The notes under the pieces are model-generated. The model saw only the letters and a program-made list of their open reading frames with translations. It did no database searches and had not been told where the DNA came from. From positions 1,290,572 to 1,354,571 of the forward strand of contig VYZB01000214.1 of the NCBI GenBank assembly GCA_013397455.1: a stretch of DNA of 64,000 bases, in the 5' to 3' direction. The stretch's first letter is position 1, and each line of letters opens with the position of its first letter. A program made the translations under genes and the position numbers. The stretch comes from Crotophaga sulcirostris (lineage: Eukaryota > Chordata > Aves > Cuculiformes > Crotophagidae). This document shows, in pieces, positions 46,189 through 59,359 of this stretch.

Positions 46189-48911
46189 TTCTCCAGCCCC
46201 ACATTGCTGCAAGTCCATCAGGTTTCCCAGAAGCTACCTTTCCATCAGGCTTGCTTATAGACGCCACATTTTCTCTCTTTGATTTCTTTTTCTACCTTGT
46301 TTTACACCAGCTTATTGCATGTTATCTTCAAGGAGACAGGACCAAGTGAGATCTAACAAGGGCAGCAAAGTTTCTCAATTATATTATCCCAACAGAAATG
46401 ACAGCTCTCACTGTCAGTAGGAAGCGTTCACCAGGCATAGACGTATCTGTGGGTAACATGCAGAATATTAAGTGAATAAAGCCACACAGCATCCAGGTTG
46501 TTTTCACACCTTTCTTGGGCCCACAATTTCATCTAGGTTCATGGGAAGAACTGAGGCAATCTCTCAGGATCACCCTTTGCGTTGCCTGAAAGGTGGACCA
46601 GGAGATCAAGAGCCAAAAAAGTCCACTGGTTGGGCTCTGCTTGCTTACAAAATGCAACCTTTTCCCATTTTTTGTGTAGTGAATTGCTTGCAGGAATGTG
46701 GTTGCAGGGGTAGCCTATATTCTGTGAAAAAAAGCTGTGGAATTGGAGGTGCAGGACTCTTACTTTGGAAGATGGGCCAGGGATTGAACACACGGCAGTT
46801 CCTGCTTACTGAGATCCCACCAGACCACCTCTGAGCTTTGCTACAGAAAGAAATCTGCTATAGAATAACAATATAGATGTGGGACAAACCCATCATGCAG
46901 GTGCAACACAGCTCAATAAGGTTCTTATATAGGGTTCTAAACACAGCAGCACCTCGATGGCTTGCACCAGTGTACCCACACCAATGTGGACATGCTCTTA
47001 ACGCTCCCTGCTCTGGCCACGTCTCAGGCCTGATTCACACACTCCTATTTGGGCTGATTGTCTCTCATGTAGCTCCATTCAAGACAGAAGATGACAAAGT
47101 TGCTACTGGCTTCACACAATGTACAGATTTATAGGAAGAATTCAATCTATAGACAAGAAGTGTTTGATACTCAGCTGCCACTTAACATCAAGAGGCTTAA
47201 TTCCCTAAGGTGTCTATCAAAAGACAGAAGTTCTTCTGAATTAAGTACAGAAGAACATTTAAGGTGGATATGGTAAACTACATTCAGCTCCTGTGCAGAT
47301 GTTCTTGTCTGAAAGTGTCTGTAAATTAATATATAATGCATGAATAGACAAACAAACAAATGTTCTTTGGACTAACATTTTTATGTGGTTGTGCCCCTCT
47401 GGTAGCAAAGAAGGGAAAGACTCTCTCTAAGCAGCAACTCCTTTAGCACCAGAAAAGCTGTGCTTATCACTAACCAGTCGCCTCCATGCCTGTTCTGCTC
47501 CTGTTTCATTCCTTTTGCTCATTCCTGGATCTTATTAATGTAGGTGTGAGGGGGTGAGGGATGACAACTCAGCCCTCATTGTTTACGTCTTGCTAGTAGA
47601 AAGGGAGACTGAGAAAAATAAAAGCTAACAATAAAGCCAAGCGTTAGCCAAAAGAATGCTTTTATTGCCACCATGAGTAATTCAAACCTTTTGTGGTGGT
47701 TTTGAGACAAACTTTATGGTGGTCAAGTCATACATTGCTGGTTGGATTTGAAAACCAGGCAGGATGTTTTATGACCATTAATAAATGTTTGTAGCCTGGA
47801 TACGAACACAGGAGAGGTAATCACACCTCTCAAGCTGATCACCTGCAGTGGCCAGAGAGCTGACTCCTACCCCCTTCACCCTCTGCACATGAATTACTGC
47901 TAGATGCATTAAGGAAAGAGCTGCTTTTATTCTTTTTATTCTTTCTCTGAAACATCGGTGTTTGCTGGTTCAGGACACAGCACACCAGACTCAAATGGGC
48001 CAGTTTAGCCCAGTCTGCAAATCTCACAAAGCTACACAACACTGCTCTGGGTCAAATCTCCCCTCACCCTGAGACTCCAGATAGGATGTACTTAAACTGT
48101 ACGGAAATTACCTTATCACTCACTTAAGGCCCCTCACCAGATTGCCATAAAACAAGGGCACTGACTCCTAAAGAATTGCACTTATTCATAGATTTTAGGG
48201 TCTTTGTGATTCTTTAGCTTGACCTGCGGCACAGCCCAGGTCAGGGGACCACCCCACGCTGATGCCTGCTTCGAGACCAAAAGCTCCAGCAGAATGAGAG
48301 CAGAGCAAAGTCTCCCATCTTGAGCTAAAAATTTATAGCGATGGGGAAAAAAAACCCAAATATATATATATTTCTTCTTCCCATGGGTTGTCAATATTTC
48401 TGCTGTGCTTCCAGTGGTGAAGTTTGCTCTATTAGCATCCCACAACAAGAATACACCATCTGACTTTTTGCAAGTACAGGACACACAGACTGACTGAATG
48501 TCTCTGGTTTCTGTACATCATCATCCCAAAGAGAAATATGTCAAACCCACTGAAAATTGTATCTTTTTTGTTTTAAATCATGGTAAAAGTTGCTCCCACT
48601 TTAACATCATGAGCTATGGATTTTCTTCAGTGTTTTTTTGCTTCCTTCATAATTTTTTTTCTGTCATCTTTGGTTTCTAATTTATCCAGATTGATCAATG
48701 CTCCCCACTCCCATTTACTCATATTTCACTCTCAGGGAACCACCTGCACTCTTCATTTCTCCATCTCCAACTTCAACCATAGCAAACACATTGGTTTTAA
48801 TGAATTTTAATGATTTCACAAAGCACTTCTGGCTGCTGCACTCCTCGCCCTCATTGCTATTTGCCTGGTCTCTCTAGAACAATGTGTGAATGCCTCTATC
48901 AATTTCCAGAT
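46189..48911. other. Unique sequence, no gene seen
   Basis: A short TA repeat lies at 48358-48372. No exon, RNA gene or mobile element is recognised. Confidence 0.5.
48358..48372. repeat. Short TA dinucleotide run
   Basis: About six TA units following an A-rich run. Confidence 0.8.
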
Positions 48912-49192
48912 AATCAAAGGAAGTAGAGGACATGGACTCAGTCTTCATCAGGAGAGGTTTAGGCTTGATATTAGGAAAAAATTCTTCCCTGAAAGGGTGA
49001 TTGGCCATTGGAATGCGCTGCCCAGGGAGGTGATGGAGTCACCAACTCTGGAGGTGTTTAAGAGGAGATTGGATGAGGCACTCAGTGCCAGGGTTTAGAT
49101 GATGGGTTGGTGTTAGTGTTGGCTTATAGGTTGGACTCAATGATCTCACAGGTCCTTTCCAACCTTGTAATACTGTGATACTGTGAATGTTG
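48912..49192 (+). mobile_element. CR1 3' end, divergent subfamily with open ORF2 tail
   Basis: The sense frame from about 48917 reads the ORF2 C-terminus without a stop for roughly 60 codons ([20 protein letters not shown], then [20 protein letters not shown], then a TAG stop). The 3' part reads TTGGACTCAATGATCTCACA, then GGTCCTTTCCAACCTTGTAA, and ends in two ATACTGTG octamers. Both the tail and the octamer differ from the main group, so this is another CR1 subfamily. Confidence 0.93.
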
Positions 49193-50937
49193 TACAGCAT
49201 CAGGCTTACCAGCCCAGATGCCTCGGGAAAGTTTGGGAACACTTGGAGCTAATGACAAACCTCCAACTTGGTATGTGTCAATGCCTAATTGTTCAAATGC
49301 CATATGGAAAACTCAAGGGTAAGAGTCACCTTCTTCGACCTCAGCTATGTGAAGATGAGGTGTTTGGTCTAAGCTAACTGTCTGCACCTCTTCTGTAGTC
49401 ACCAGCAACACAGTCAGCAGCAGAAGATTTGGCCCACACCAAAACAGGAGGTTAAATCTGGTGGAGTTGCCATCCCTGTTCACTAGCAGGAAGGGAAATG
49501 AGGCAATTAGCACTTGACAGAGAAGATTGCACTGGGATGAAGCTCCTGTGTCCCTTATAGACCAGACTGTATCAACCAGCTTGCAAATCAGGTTTCTATT
49601 TTCAATAACATTGGTAAAAGTGACATAGAGATGCAGCCAGCAGCCACCAGTGAGACTGTGTCCTAACACCTGACACTGCTTCTCTGCTGGACGTCACTCC
49701 TCCATCCTTCTTCCAGCAGAGATGCTTCCAGATGTGGTCCCTAACCATGGCATTCTACACCAGCCTGGTTGCCTTAGCCAGTAACTAAGGAGTAGTGTCA
49801 GATCAACATCTTGCTGAGAACAACAGCAGTTTCTGGGAGAGACAGGATGTACTCCTTTTATCACTTCTTTACTTTCTGATGGCTGGTGTCAATGTTCTAT
49901 ATGGATCTCACGCCAACAGCATCTCCTAGGGTTTTATTAGGCTATCAGTAAGGTCGCTTGTCTTGAAACTGTCGTGTCTAAGAAACAGATACTGCTATTC
50001 CCAGCCCACCCTTCTTGCCCACTTTGTACTTCTAAAATAAATCATAATGAGTGGATTTAACATTATGGATTTGTGATTTGCCCCACAACATGTTGGTAGT
50101 GTCAGCTGGGTTGAAGCAGAACAGTTTTGTTTTCCCTACTGTCTTTTCCAGTCACCTAATAGAGGTTTAGGAACAATTCAACAGCATCTTCCCTTCAGTA
50201 GTCTTAGTGCTTTGATTAATGCCAGTGGTGGTGATGTAGCTGTGATAGTTTAAAGATGTATTAATTAATTAACCTTGTCTCCCAATTAACTCTGTCCTTG
50301 GCATCTTGATTTTGTGTTTAATTAATTCTCATTTATTCCCCCTTCCACCCTCCCCTTTCATAGATTGCTTTCCTCACTTCTTCTAATCAGGTTTCCCCTT
50401 AGATTATCTCCCCTCTCTACTGAAATGAAGATCACCTGTACTGCAGCCACTCCAACCTCTCGAGGACTGACTTATCTTCCACAACACCCACCCCTCACTC
50501 CCCTGGGGGACTGTCCACTCCCACAACCACCTTCTTTAACCAACAGTATGAGAGGACCCCTCAGAAAAGACCATACAGGTATTCTCTGTGTTCAGCACTC
50601 TTCCTAGACGCTAGCTATGGTCCATCCATCACAGACCCAGAGCATTTTGTCTGCCTTCTCCTTTTCTATTGCACATACCCTTTGCCTGAAAAATGAGCCA
50701 CCACTCCAGCTTAAGGTATCTAGGTGCCATCACAGAATTACCACCAACCTCATCAGATTTAACACTGGCAATGATGACTGTTTTTAGAGGAATAGCCATG
50801 GAGTCTAGAAACATGAGCCAAATGTGATGGGATTGAACACAACCAGCTAACAGCAACCTTGCATCCAGCTAGACAGCAAAGGAGATAGCTGAAGGCTGAG
50901 GAACTTTCCCAACCAAGCCAAGTGAGAACCTTGAGTG
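49193..50937. other. Unique sequence with a TAATTA-rich patch
   Basis: No gene is recognised. TAATTA/TTAATTAA words cluster at 50259-50329. Pyrimidine-rich DNA follows at 50337-50420. Confidence 0.45.
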
Positions 50938-51727
50938 AGTCCCTCATCCAGAGGGACTTGGACAAGCTGGAGAAGTGTGCCCATATGAACCTCCATGAGG
51001 TTCAATAAGGCCAAGCACACGGTCCTACACCTGAGTCAAAGCAATCCTACATTTCAGCACAGACTGGGGGATGATGTGATTCAGAGGAGCCCTGCAGAGG
51101 AGGGCCTGGGGGTACAGATAGATGAAAAGCTGGACATGAACCAACAATGTGCACTTGCATCCCAGAAAGCCAACGATGTCCTGGGCTGCATCCAAAGCAG
51201 TGGGACCAGCAGGGGAGGGAAGGATTCTACCCCTCTGCTCTGCTCTGGTGAGACCCCACCTGGAGCCCTGTGTCCAGTTTTGGAGTCCTCAGCACAGGAA
51301 GGACATGGAACTGTAGGAGTGAGTCCAGAGGAGGCCACAGAGATGATCCAAGGGCTGGGGTTGGGGTTGTTCAGTCTGGAGAAGAGAAGGCTGTGAGGAG
51401 ACCTTACAGCAGCCTCCCAGTAATGAAAGGGGCTCCAGGAAAGTCAAGGACAGACTTTTTAGCAAGGTCGGTTGTGACAGGACAAGGAGTAATGGAGGGC
51501 AGATTTAGACTCAATATAAGGAAGAAACTATCTACAATGAGGGTGGTCAGGCACTGGCACAGGTTGCCCAAACAGGTAGTGGAAGCTCCATCCCTGGAAA
51601 CGTTCACAGTCACGTCACATGGGGATCTGAGGTACCTGATGCAGTGGAATGTGTCCCTGGTCCTGCTGGGACTGTGGACTGGATGACCTATAAATGTCCC
51701 TTCCAACTCACATATTTCTATGATTGT
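50938..51727 (+). mobile_element. Longest CR1 copy, retains C-terminal ORF2 sequence
   Basis: About 790 bp of sense CR1, 5' truncated inside ORF2. The frame from 50995 shows the region after the reverse transcriptase catalytic core: FNKAKHTVLHLSQSNP, then RLGDDVI, then [15 protein letters not shown], then [16 protein letters not shown]. After about 51236 the expected protein words move to another frame, and they return as [11 protein letters not shown] near 51363, so there are two partly compensating indels. A stop at 51394 and other lesions follow. The 3' end reads GTCCCTTCCAACTCACATAT, then TTCTATGATTGTATGAG. The YADD-type catalytic region is not present. It is a dead copy. Confidence 0.95.
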
Positions 51728-52904
51728 ATGAGAGTTTCTGACTGAGATGCAGGGACAGAGGACACATTCAGACAGGAGGCGTTCAGTTAAACTAAGGCTT
51801 CAAACCCTTTCCAGGGACTCTTGCAGCATTTTATCAACAGCTTTCCTCCTCCTCCCCTGCCTCCAAACAAAATAAAATAATCAAGCGGGGTTTGCAGCCT
51901 GGAGACTAAAGGAGTAGAAACATACCCCTCAGTCCAGCCAATGACTGGAAGTAGCCCTGGATAAACTTAATTATTATGCATTGTGAATACCAACACACCC
52001 TGGTTGTTACAATCACTGTCCATCAGTTCACGATCCACGCACACGCCATGGTTGATGAATTCCATTTTATGATGCAAATTTAGTCAATCAATACAGGGAT
52101 TTTGTTTGATCAGAAGCTCTTTTTGCTTTTTCAGAGGAAAAAACCTTATTTTGCACGTTCATCCCATCAGCTGGAACAGATCCGCAAAGCTCCACCCTTG
52201 CAAGGGAGTTCTTGCTAATTTACACAAGGTGAAAGTCTAACTAAAATAAAAAGGGAAGATACAAACTTACCATGCGGTCAAAGCAAGACACTTACAAAGT
52301 TAAAGGAGAGCTAGGCATAAAACCTATGGGAAGACAGCAAAGAATTTTGGGTTTGTGTATGTAGATGCTCAGGAATTAGAAAGAAAGGCCTATACATTTT
52401 TATCCACAAAAGATTTCACTGGACAACATGGTCTAGTAGGAGTTTTAAAGGGGAAAAGCAGTTCACAGACTCTTCTGAATGCATCTCCAGTAGCCGGATT
52501 GTTAAGACATTCAGGGCTGTTAATGTGTACTGTCAGGCCATTGTAACCAAACCTTTAATCCTGGGCCTGTCAGACTTGAAGGAAAACTGAGGGGCTGACC
52601 GTACTGCAGCAAATGGATTTTCCTTCTCTGCTCCCATCGCCTCCCCCCTCCTTCCATTTAAAGTTAGAATAACATTGAGTCTATGCCTTTCATAGCTTGA
52701 AAAACAATGAGAAAAAAAAAAAAGAAAAAGAGGAGGGAAAAAAAGGAAAACCTAGCCTAGATGGACAACCTTCCATTTGCAAATCCCAGTTCCCAAACTG
52801 GGAACTCTTGGCATGGCCTGGTTGGACTCAGGATGTCTGAGAGCTATTCCTCCCTGGCTTTGGTTAAAAAGTTCTCATGAGTTTATTTTTATATCACAGG
52901 TCAC
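51728..52904. other. Unique sequence, no gene seen
   Basis: An A/AG-rich low-complexity run lies at 52711-52750. No exon is recognised. Confidence 0.5.
52711..52750. repeat. A-rich purine tract
   Basis: Forty bases almost entirely A and G, with an initial run of twelve A. Confidence 0.85.
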
Positions 52905-53344
52905 AAGGATGATCTGAGGGCTGGAGCATCTCCCAATACAAGGACAGGATAAGAAAGTTGGGGTTGTTCAGCCTGGAGAAGAGAAGGATCTGAGGAGACC
53001 TTAGAGCAACCTCCAGTACTGAAAGGGGCTCCAGGAAAGCTGGGGAGGGGCTCTTGATCAGAGAGTACAGGGACAGGATGAGGGGGAATGGTTTTCAGCT
53101 GAAAGAGGGGAAATCGAGATGAGATCTTAGGAAGAAATGTTTTCTTGTGAGAGTGGGGAGGCCCTGGCCCAGGTTTTCCAGAGAAGTGGTGGCTGCCCCA
53201 TCCCTGGAGGTGTTCAAGGCCAGGTTGGATGGGACTTGGAGCCCCCTGATCCAGTGGGAGGTGTCCCTGCCCATGGCAGGGGGTTGGAACTGGATGGGCT
53301 TTGAGGTCCCTTATAACCCAGACCATTCCATGATTCTATGATTC
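52905..53344 (+). mobile_element. CR1 retrotransposon, 440-bp copy, main group
   Basis: Sense CR1 from GATGATCTGAGGGCTGGAGC through GGTTGTTCAGCCTGGAGAAG, GGCTCCAGGAAAGCTGGGGA, GAGATCTTAGGAAGAAATGT and GAGGTGTTCAAGGCCAGGTT to a clean 3' end, CCATGATTCTATGATTC. This is one of the best-preserved copies. The ORF2 tail words SREVVAAPSLEVFKARLDGT are open. Confidence 0.96.
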
Positions 53345-54844
53345 AGACATCTCTATATGAGGAGAAATACAAAGAGCTGCATGGGAGGCATCAGGCATCA
53401 GTCTTTTTTTTTTTGTTTTTTTCTTTGGTTTCAGACCTTACCCCACGTGGGGCATGAGAGCTGACAACATGACATATACAGATACTCTTCTATTGTGTGT
53501 CTACCAGGTTCTTCACCACCCACACATCCCTTACAGCCTCACTTCATAAGATCTTGGTCTGAGATTTCAGATTTTGCAGCATGATGCCACTCTGTAGCAG
53601 GGCCTGGGGCTACTACTGATTATTGTCGAAACTCCCATCCAGGAGTTCCCTTCCAAGTTCATCTGCCCTTGTTTGGTCTGTTCTGGAAGATTAAGAAAGG
53701 CAAAGACAACACGTAAGACATGATCATTTGCAACCTGTTTCTGGCCTGTGATGTGTTGCTCAGAGGAGATGATGGCACGATGTATCTGCTTAAAGGCTCT
53801 CTGCAGATTCTGAGACAGTCTCTTTGCTCTGGCAGGTGGGGATATTGTCCACTTTGCAATGCAAGAGTACTTCATGGCACATTAGAGGATGAAAGATGTA
53901 CACCAGGAAACTGAGCCAAGTGCTTTTTGGAGTGAGCACGGTACCAACAGTCTGTTCTTTGTGGTATGGAGTTGCAGCCAGGGGCTGATCACCAGTTGAT
54001 GCAGCTTCCCTTGGAGCTTCAGTCTGCTATCTCAGTCACATGTTGTGCAATATTGTCCCCTCAGACTGCAGTCCCTCATTTGCTGCCCAGAAGCTTCACA
54101 GTTTTGAAGGCAAGGCTGAACACAGAACCTGTCCTACAAGACAGCCAGTCAAGGCATCAGTCTCTGGTCACCAGGGTCCTGCTCCTCTGGTCACTGTCTG
54201 GATTGGGTTTAAGTTGCTGCAGGCTGGGTTTATGCAACTGGATCAGCATCATCATCTACTGACTATGAAACAAGAAACAACAAATTAGGTTGCAAGTTTA
54301 TGGAAACATAAGATTCCATTGTTCAAATGCTGACATCTCTGTGTACGAAGTGGAGCAGGATCAGTGGTAAAAAACCAAGACAAGGTTGGACCTCAAGGTG
54401 GGTAAAAATTATGTGCACCACCTGTAGCTATTTTGTTTGAAAATTAGCCTCAGTTTCTGTATGAATAAACCTAGGATGCTGCTGAGTGGATGCAGGTTCC
54501 CTGTACCTGTATCCTCGATGTCTTGTAATTATTGGGAGTCTTTCCCTTCAATTCTCTAAAATGTACATTAATATCACAGCTAAAATCCAGTCCATTTGTT
54601 GTAAATTCTCCCAGAAATTTTGTTGTGCAGGGTATTATGACATCTAGACTTCTAACTCCAGATCAGAACAAAAAAATAAAAGTGAATGGACAGAATTTCT
54701 TATGAAAAAGAACTTTAAACTTGTCCCATCAGTTTGGTGGATGTTCTTGAAACTAAGGGTTACTTAGAGACCTTAATGCTTTCAGACCAGCACATAGCAG
54801 AGGATAAAAAAAAAAAAGACATAACCATTTCTTTAGATATGTTA
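53345..54844. other. Unique sequence, no gene seen
   Basis: A T-rich tract at 53404-53430 ends in TTTCAG and resembles a splice acceptor, but no exon is supported. Frames of about 100 codons at 53567-53875 (minus) and 53966-54262 (plus) resemble no family. Confidence 0.45.
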
Positions 54845-54993
54845 TGGATGCATCTTGGAGGTGTTCAAGGCCAGGCTGGATAGGGCTTTGAGCACCCTGA
54901 TCCAGTAGGAGGTGTCCCTGCCCATGGCTGGGGGTTGGAACTGGATGGGCTTTGAAGTCGCTTCCAACCCAAACCATTCCATGACTCTGTGAC
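54845..54993 (+). mobile_element. CR1 3' end fragment, main group
   Basis: About 150 bp: CTTGGAGGTGTTCAAGGCCA, then GGAGGTGTCCCTGCCCATGG, then TTCCAACCCAAACCATTCC, ending ATGACTCTGTGA. It is strongly 5' truncated. Confidence 0.94.
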
Positions 54994-55385
54994 CTCTCCT
55001 TTCACAGCACAATGTCACTTTCCAGACAAGAGGTCTGGCAAAGAGGAGTAACTCCACCTTCCCTCTCTGTGTCCTGCACCAGGGATGAATGGACCGAGCG
55101 TAAAAAGTCTAACTGGGAGATGGGTACATTTCTGGCTGTCCCTAGCACGGATGTTTCTTGAAAAGGGGGTAAACAATGTTATTATATCAATCAAGGATTG
55201 GGTTCTCTTCTCCCCAGCCCATGTAGGGGCTGTACAAAGCAGAAGGCAGCAGGTCTGTGCCCCATACAACAGCCGGCGCGGTTACTGCCTCCCACCCAGT
55301 GCCTGTCCTGCAGATGAGCAGAGGAGCAGTGCGAGGGGCTGCTAGTCCAGGACTTCTTAGGTCAATACACAGCCAGTAAGAAGGC
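54994..55385. other. Unique sequence
   Basis: About 390 bp between two CR1 fragments. Nothing recognised. Confidence 0.55.
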
Positions 55386-55600
55386 GAGACACGAGAAGGA
55401 CAAGAGGAAATGGCCTCACTTTGCCAGAGGAGGCTTAGACTGAATATTAGGAAATATCTCTTTACTGACAGAGTGGGGAAGTGTGGATGTGGCACTCTGG
55501 GACATGGTTTAGCAGGCACGGTGGTGTTGGTCTGACAGTTGGACTGGATGAGCTTAGAGGTCTTTTCCAGCCTTAACAATTCTACGATTCTACAACACAG
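55386..55600 (+). mobile_element. CR1 3' end fragment, older type
   Basis: Sense CR1: GACAAGAGGAAATGGCCTCA, then AGACTGAATATTAGGAAATA, then GGGACATGGTTTAGCAGGCA, then GAGGTCTTTTCCAGCCTTAA, ending CAATTCTACGATTCTAC. It is the same type as the copies at 683, 1634 and 23769. A deletion removes the middle GGCTGCCCAGGGAAGTGG part. Confidence 0.92.
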
Positions 55601-58600
55601 CATCAAGAATATTATTAAATGGAAATAAGCAAAAGCAGTAAAATCAATTTAAGAACTCAGTTCACATTATGGGGCAAAGAATTGCTCTCAGAATCAGGTT
55701 AAGCAAAGCCCTGCTGAGCAATGTATTGATTCCTTAATGAGCCAAGGCAGGGGAGAAAAGGAAAAAAAAAAAACAGAGAAAAAAAGAGATAAAGAACAGA
55801 TTCCAGACAGGAATGGTCATGCAGTTTCCTTGTACAAGTAAAGAAAAAGTCAACAACCTCCAGAGAGCAGAGCAGCAGACAGAAACATGTTTGTGTGCAC
55901 AGCCTTGTGGCAGCAAAAAGAGGGTCACAATGTAGGGGAGGGCAGAGGGGTGGAAAAGAGCATGAGGGAAAAGTTTCAGAGCAGCGCCTCAGGAACCTGC
56001 TCTGAAGTGCCCAGCCTGCCTCTGCAAGAATTAAGAATGCATGTCTCAACCACCTACTTACCCCAACAAGGGATATAATTGTTCTTATTGGCATAAATTT
56101 TTTATTTTATGTTTAATTTTTTGCAGCACCACAGTACCATTACAATCAGACTTTGAAATCCATCCGGTAAGGTCCAGGCATGAGCAAACAACTCTTATAG
56201 AGACATCCTGTGAGCAAATGCCTTATCTTAACTTAGCTGAATTACTGGTATGACTGAAGGTAACTTCCACAGACAGGTCCTGGGTTGAGTTTCAGCTCTA
56301 GAAAAGCTCTCAATGTGGTGATATTGTTACACTCACAAAAGCTCCCAGCACAGACCTGACCTCTGTCTCAGCGCTTTGGCAGTCCATGGGGATGAGAACA
56401 CCTTCACCCTCCAGCAGTGCAGCATGTCACAGGTCAGGGTTGTGTTGCAGAAATACCCAAAGGAAAGCTTTGCCCGCGACACAGCTCCCGCAATACTGAA
56501 CAACTCCTCATCTCAGCCCTGAATTCTCTTACCACCCAGCAGACGTTCCTAATTCACAGTCACATCCATCCGAGAAGGCAGGTACAGCCACGTCCCCTTC
56601 ACAGCTGGGGAGGGCAAGGTCCAGCCGGGATAAAGATCCTGTGGTGCTCAGGTGGTGCCACTTCAGAAATGCCAGAAGGCTGACAAGGGACTGCCCTGAC
56701 CCCACCTCTCAGGGCAGATTCAGTCATACGCAATAAAAGTGCTTTACACAGTCAAAGGGAAAGTAAACTAAGAGGCAGCTCCATCACATTTTCGACTAAA
56801 TCCACACTAGGCACTGTAACTGCAAAGCTTTTCCAGGAAAAAAAAAAAAAGAAAAAAAAAGAGAGAAATCATGCTCCATGGTTAGCAGTTGAGCCAGTAA
56901 AATGTATCTCAGCTAAGTGAGAGCTCAGACTCAATGCGAAGAATAAGCCTGGACCCCACCAAAGCTATGAGAGAGGCTGAACCTCTGGTGTGGGATGTGT
57001 CAGGAGTCCTGTCCCATAGAGGCCATTGCCCACCAGGGTTGTCGGGGCACTGGTTTTAATGGTGCAGCCAAGCAGAGCCATAGGCAGCAAGAGGGGAAAC
57101 ACCAGGGCCCTGACTGGCAGACTAAGACCTCAGTACCATGGTGCAACCCTGCAAGTCCAACTCTACTAAAGCTGCACTGTGCTGCCTCCAAGAGACCACA
57201 AGTTTGGTGTGGGGAGGGAGGGGAACTGAGAGCACAGCTCCAACTCCAGGGAAAAGACATTATAAACTTTCAGTAGCCAGGCAAGTTCCCAACTAAAATT
57301 AATACTTTGCAAAGGAAGCTCAACAGTCTGACAAATGCACCTTGCATCACATCTAGTGGGAGTTTGCCCTCAGAGCAGGTCTTTCCCTGAAGGGCAGTTG
57401 AAGCTCCCATGAAGCAGCACCAGCCTTGCTGTTTCCTACATGGTATCGCAGTAAATCAACACAAATTTCAGTGTTTGCATGAAAACTGCTGACTGTAAAC
57501 TGTTACAAACAGCTGTCCATCCCCAACACAGCGAGCAGTGACCTCCAAGAGAGGAGCTGGGGCCATGGGAAAGTCACAAACCCAGACCAGCTCCCCGGCG
57601 CGTATCTGCCTCCAAAAAATCGGCTGGGACCAGGCATGGGGGAAGGGGCAGAGCACATCTATTTCCTTATTAAGTAGCACTCTTTCTTTCTTTTTCTAAT
57701 CTATGGAAAAATAGGAATGCAAAGGACAGCAGAGAGTAGCCTTTCTTCGCAGCAGGGGATGCTGCCCGGTGCCGGTGCTCCGCTGGGATGCTGCAAGCAC
57801 AGAACTTCTCAGGGTGTTTGCAAAATGGGAGTCAAACCGCCGGCCAGAGGAGTGGCAGGGAGACCAGGACGAGCATCTTAAAGTTTAAAATGCAAATTCC
57901 TCCGCTTTCTTTTAGATGGAGGGGTCAAGGTTTGCCTATTTCTTCCTCTCCCTCCCCGACACTCCTTCCCCCTTCCTCCTCAAGTTTTGTTTAGGAAGGG
58001 ACTGTAGATGCGACAAGGTCTTTGTGCTGGCCATTCAGCTGAATGAAAAGGCCGAGGAGTCCCAGCGGAGGGAACAAACTTTTGGGGGTCAGCGCGGTCA
58101 GCTTAGAATAAATGTGTCGTATTGTTGGTATTAAGGACATGATCTCAGCGGGGTGCCCGAAACCACCGCATACAACATGAAGGACTATTTATTCAACACT
58201 GAAATACACAGGGCACAGGACTCCTCTCCCAGGGAAAATATGAACCGCTGATGCAAACGTGCCTGCTTATTCTTAGCAGCAAGATTTGCTGGAGGGGGGC
58301 GAATAAAACTACAGTTTTTAATATGCATTATACATAAGGATGGATGTTGTGCTCTCTTGGAAAAAGTGGTGGCAGCGGCAGCTCAGTAAAGTGCCTTTCT
58401 GTTGTTGCTTTTCTCCAAAAGATGGACAGTTCAGGTCATTAAAGGCCTAAGGTAGAAACAGTTTCTCTTAGCACTGTTTGAAAACAGGCTTTTGTTTCCA
58501 TGGAAGTGACACAGTCCTTCCCTGGGTTGCCTCCACCGCAGAAGTGGCCCGCAGCTGCGGGGTGGGAGCGGAGTGAGGGCAGCACCAAAAGCAGCTCGAG

Positions 58601-59359
58601 GGACCCACCACCCCAACAAACCCACATGAAATTCAACTGGAAAAGAAACACAAAGGGGCTGGGGGCTTGACAGCCTGTGGTTCCCCCCGGGGAGGGCTCC
58701 ACAAACAGGGCCCCCAAAGGAGGTGGCCAGCTGGGGAGAGGAGGCCATCCTTCCAAACGCTTCCAAAATAAAATCCTCATAAAGGGACTTCAGAGACGCC
58801 CCTGGCTGTTAAATGATCGACACCCTCCCTCTTGGTCACTGATTCATACAGAGGAACATGTGTTCCCCCAGAAAGCATCTTTTCTTCTCACTGAGCCAGC
58901 TCCCTCATTCACAGAGGGAAGGGGCGTTTGGTTAGGTTGTTCATCTTGAGTTTGCAAACCAGGGTTTCATTAAGTTGCACAATTAACCCAGAGGAACAGA
59001 GGTGCATCTCTTGGGACAATCTTGAGTCAACAAGGCTTCGTCATGGTTAGCCTACCAAAGCACATGGGGTCTAGGAAGACCAGGTACCTAGTGATCCCAG
59101 AAAGCAGCAGAAGTTTTAGCATATACACATGAACTCTGGTCTCCGTAACAAATGACAAACAGCCCAGTCTCAATGGGAAAATAAAATGACAAGAAAAATG
59201 AGAGCAAACTAGAAGAAGGGATATGTATCCTGTGAGGATATTGCTCCCAGAGGACAGACAAGTGCACAGATGTTTGCACATATGAGGTTTGAGGCTGAAT
59301 CTGCCAAAACTACACCTACCTGTAGATACCTATAGCTTAATGGTGGAGTCCTGACTAGA
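55601..59359. other. Unique sequence with mild CpG enrichment, no gene seen
   Basis: A-rich tracts lie at 55752-55790 and 56837-56867. 57590-58140 is somewhat richer in CpG than its surroundings and contains a perfect 14-bp palindrome around CAGCTG (58032-58045). Open frames of 93-113 codons have no family resemblance. Confidence 0.45.
56837..56867. repeat. A-rich tract
   Basis: About 31 bases of A interrupted by single G. Confidence 0.85.

Noticed and set aside
53404..53433. T-rich tract ending in TTTCAG
   Set aside because: Looks like an acceptor, but it sits just after a CR1 3' end and no exon follows. Probably a simple T-run.
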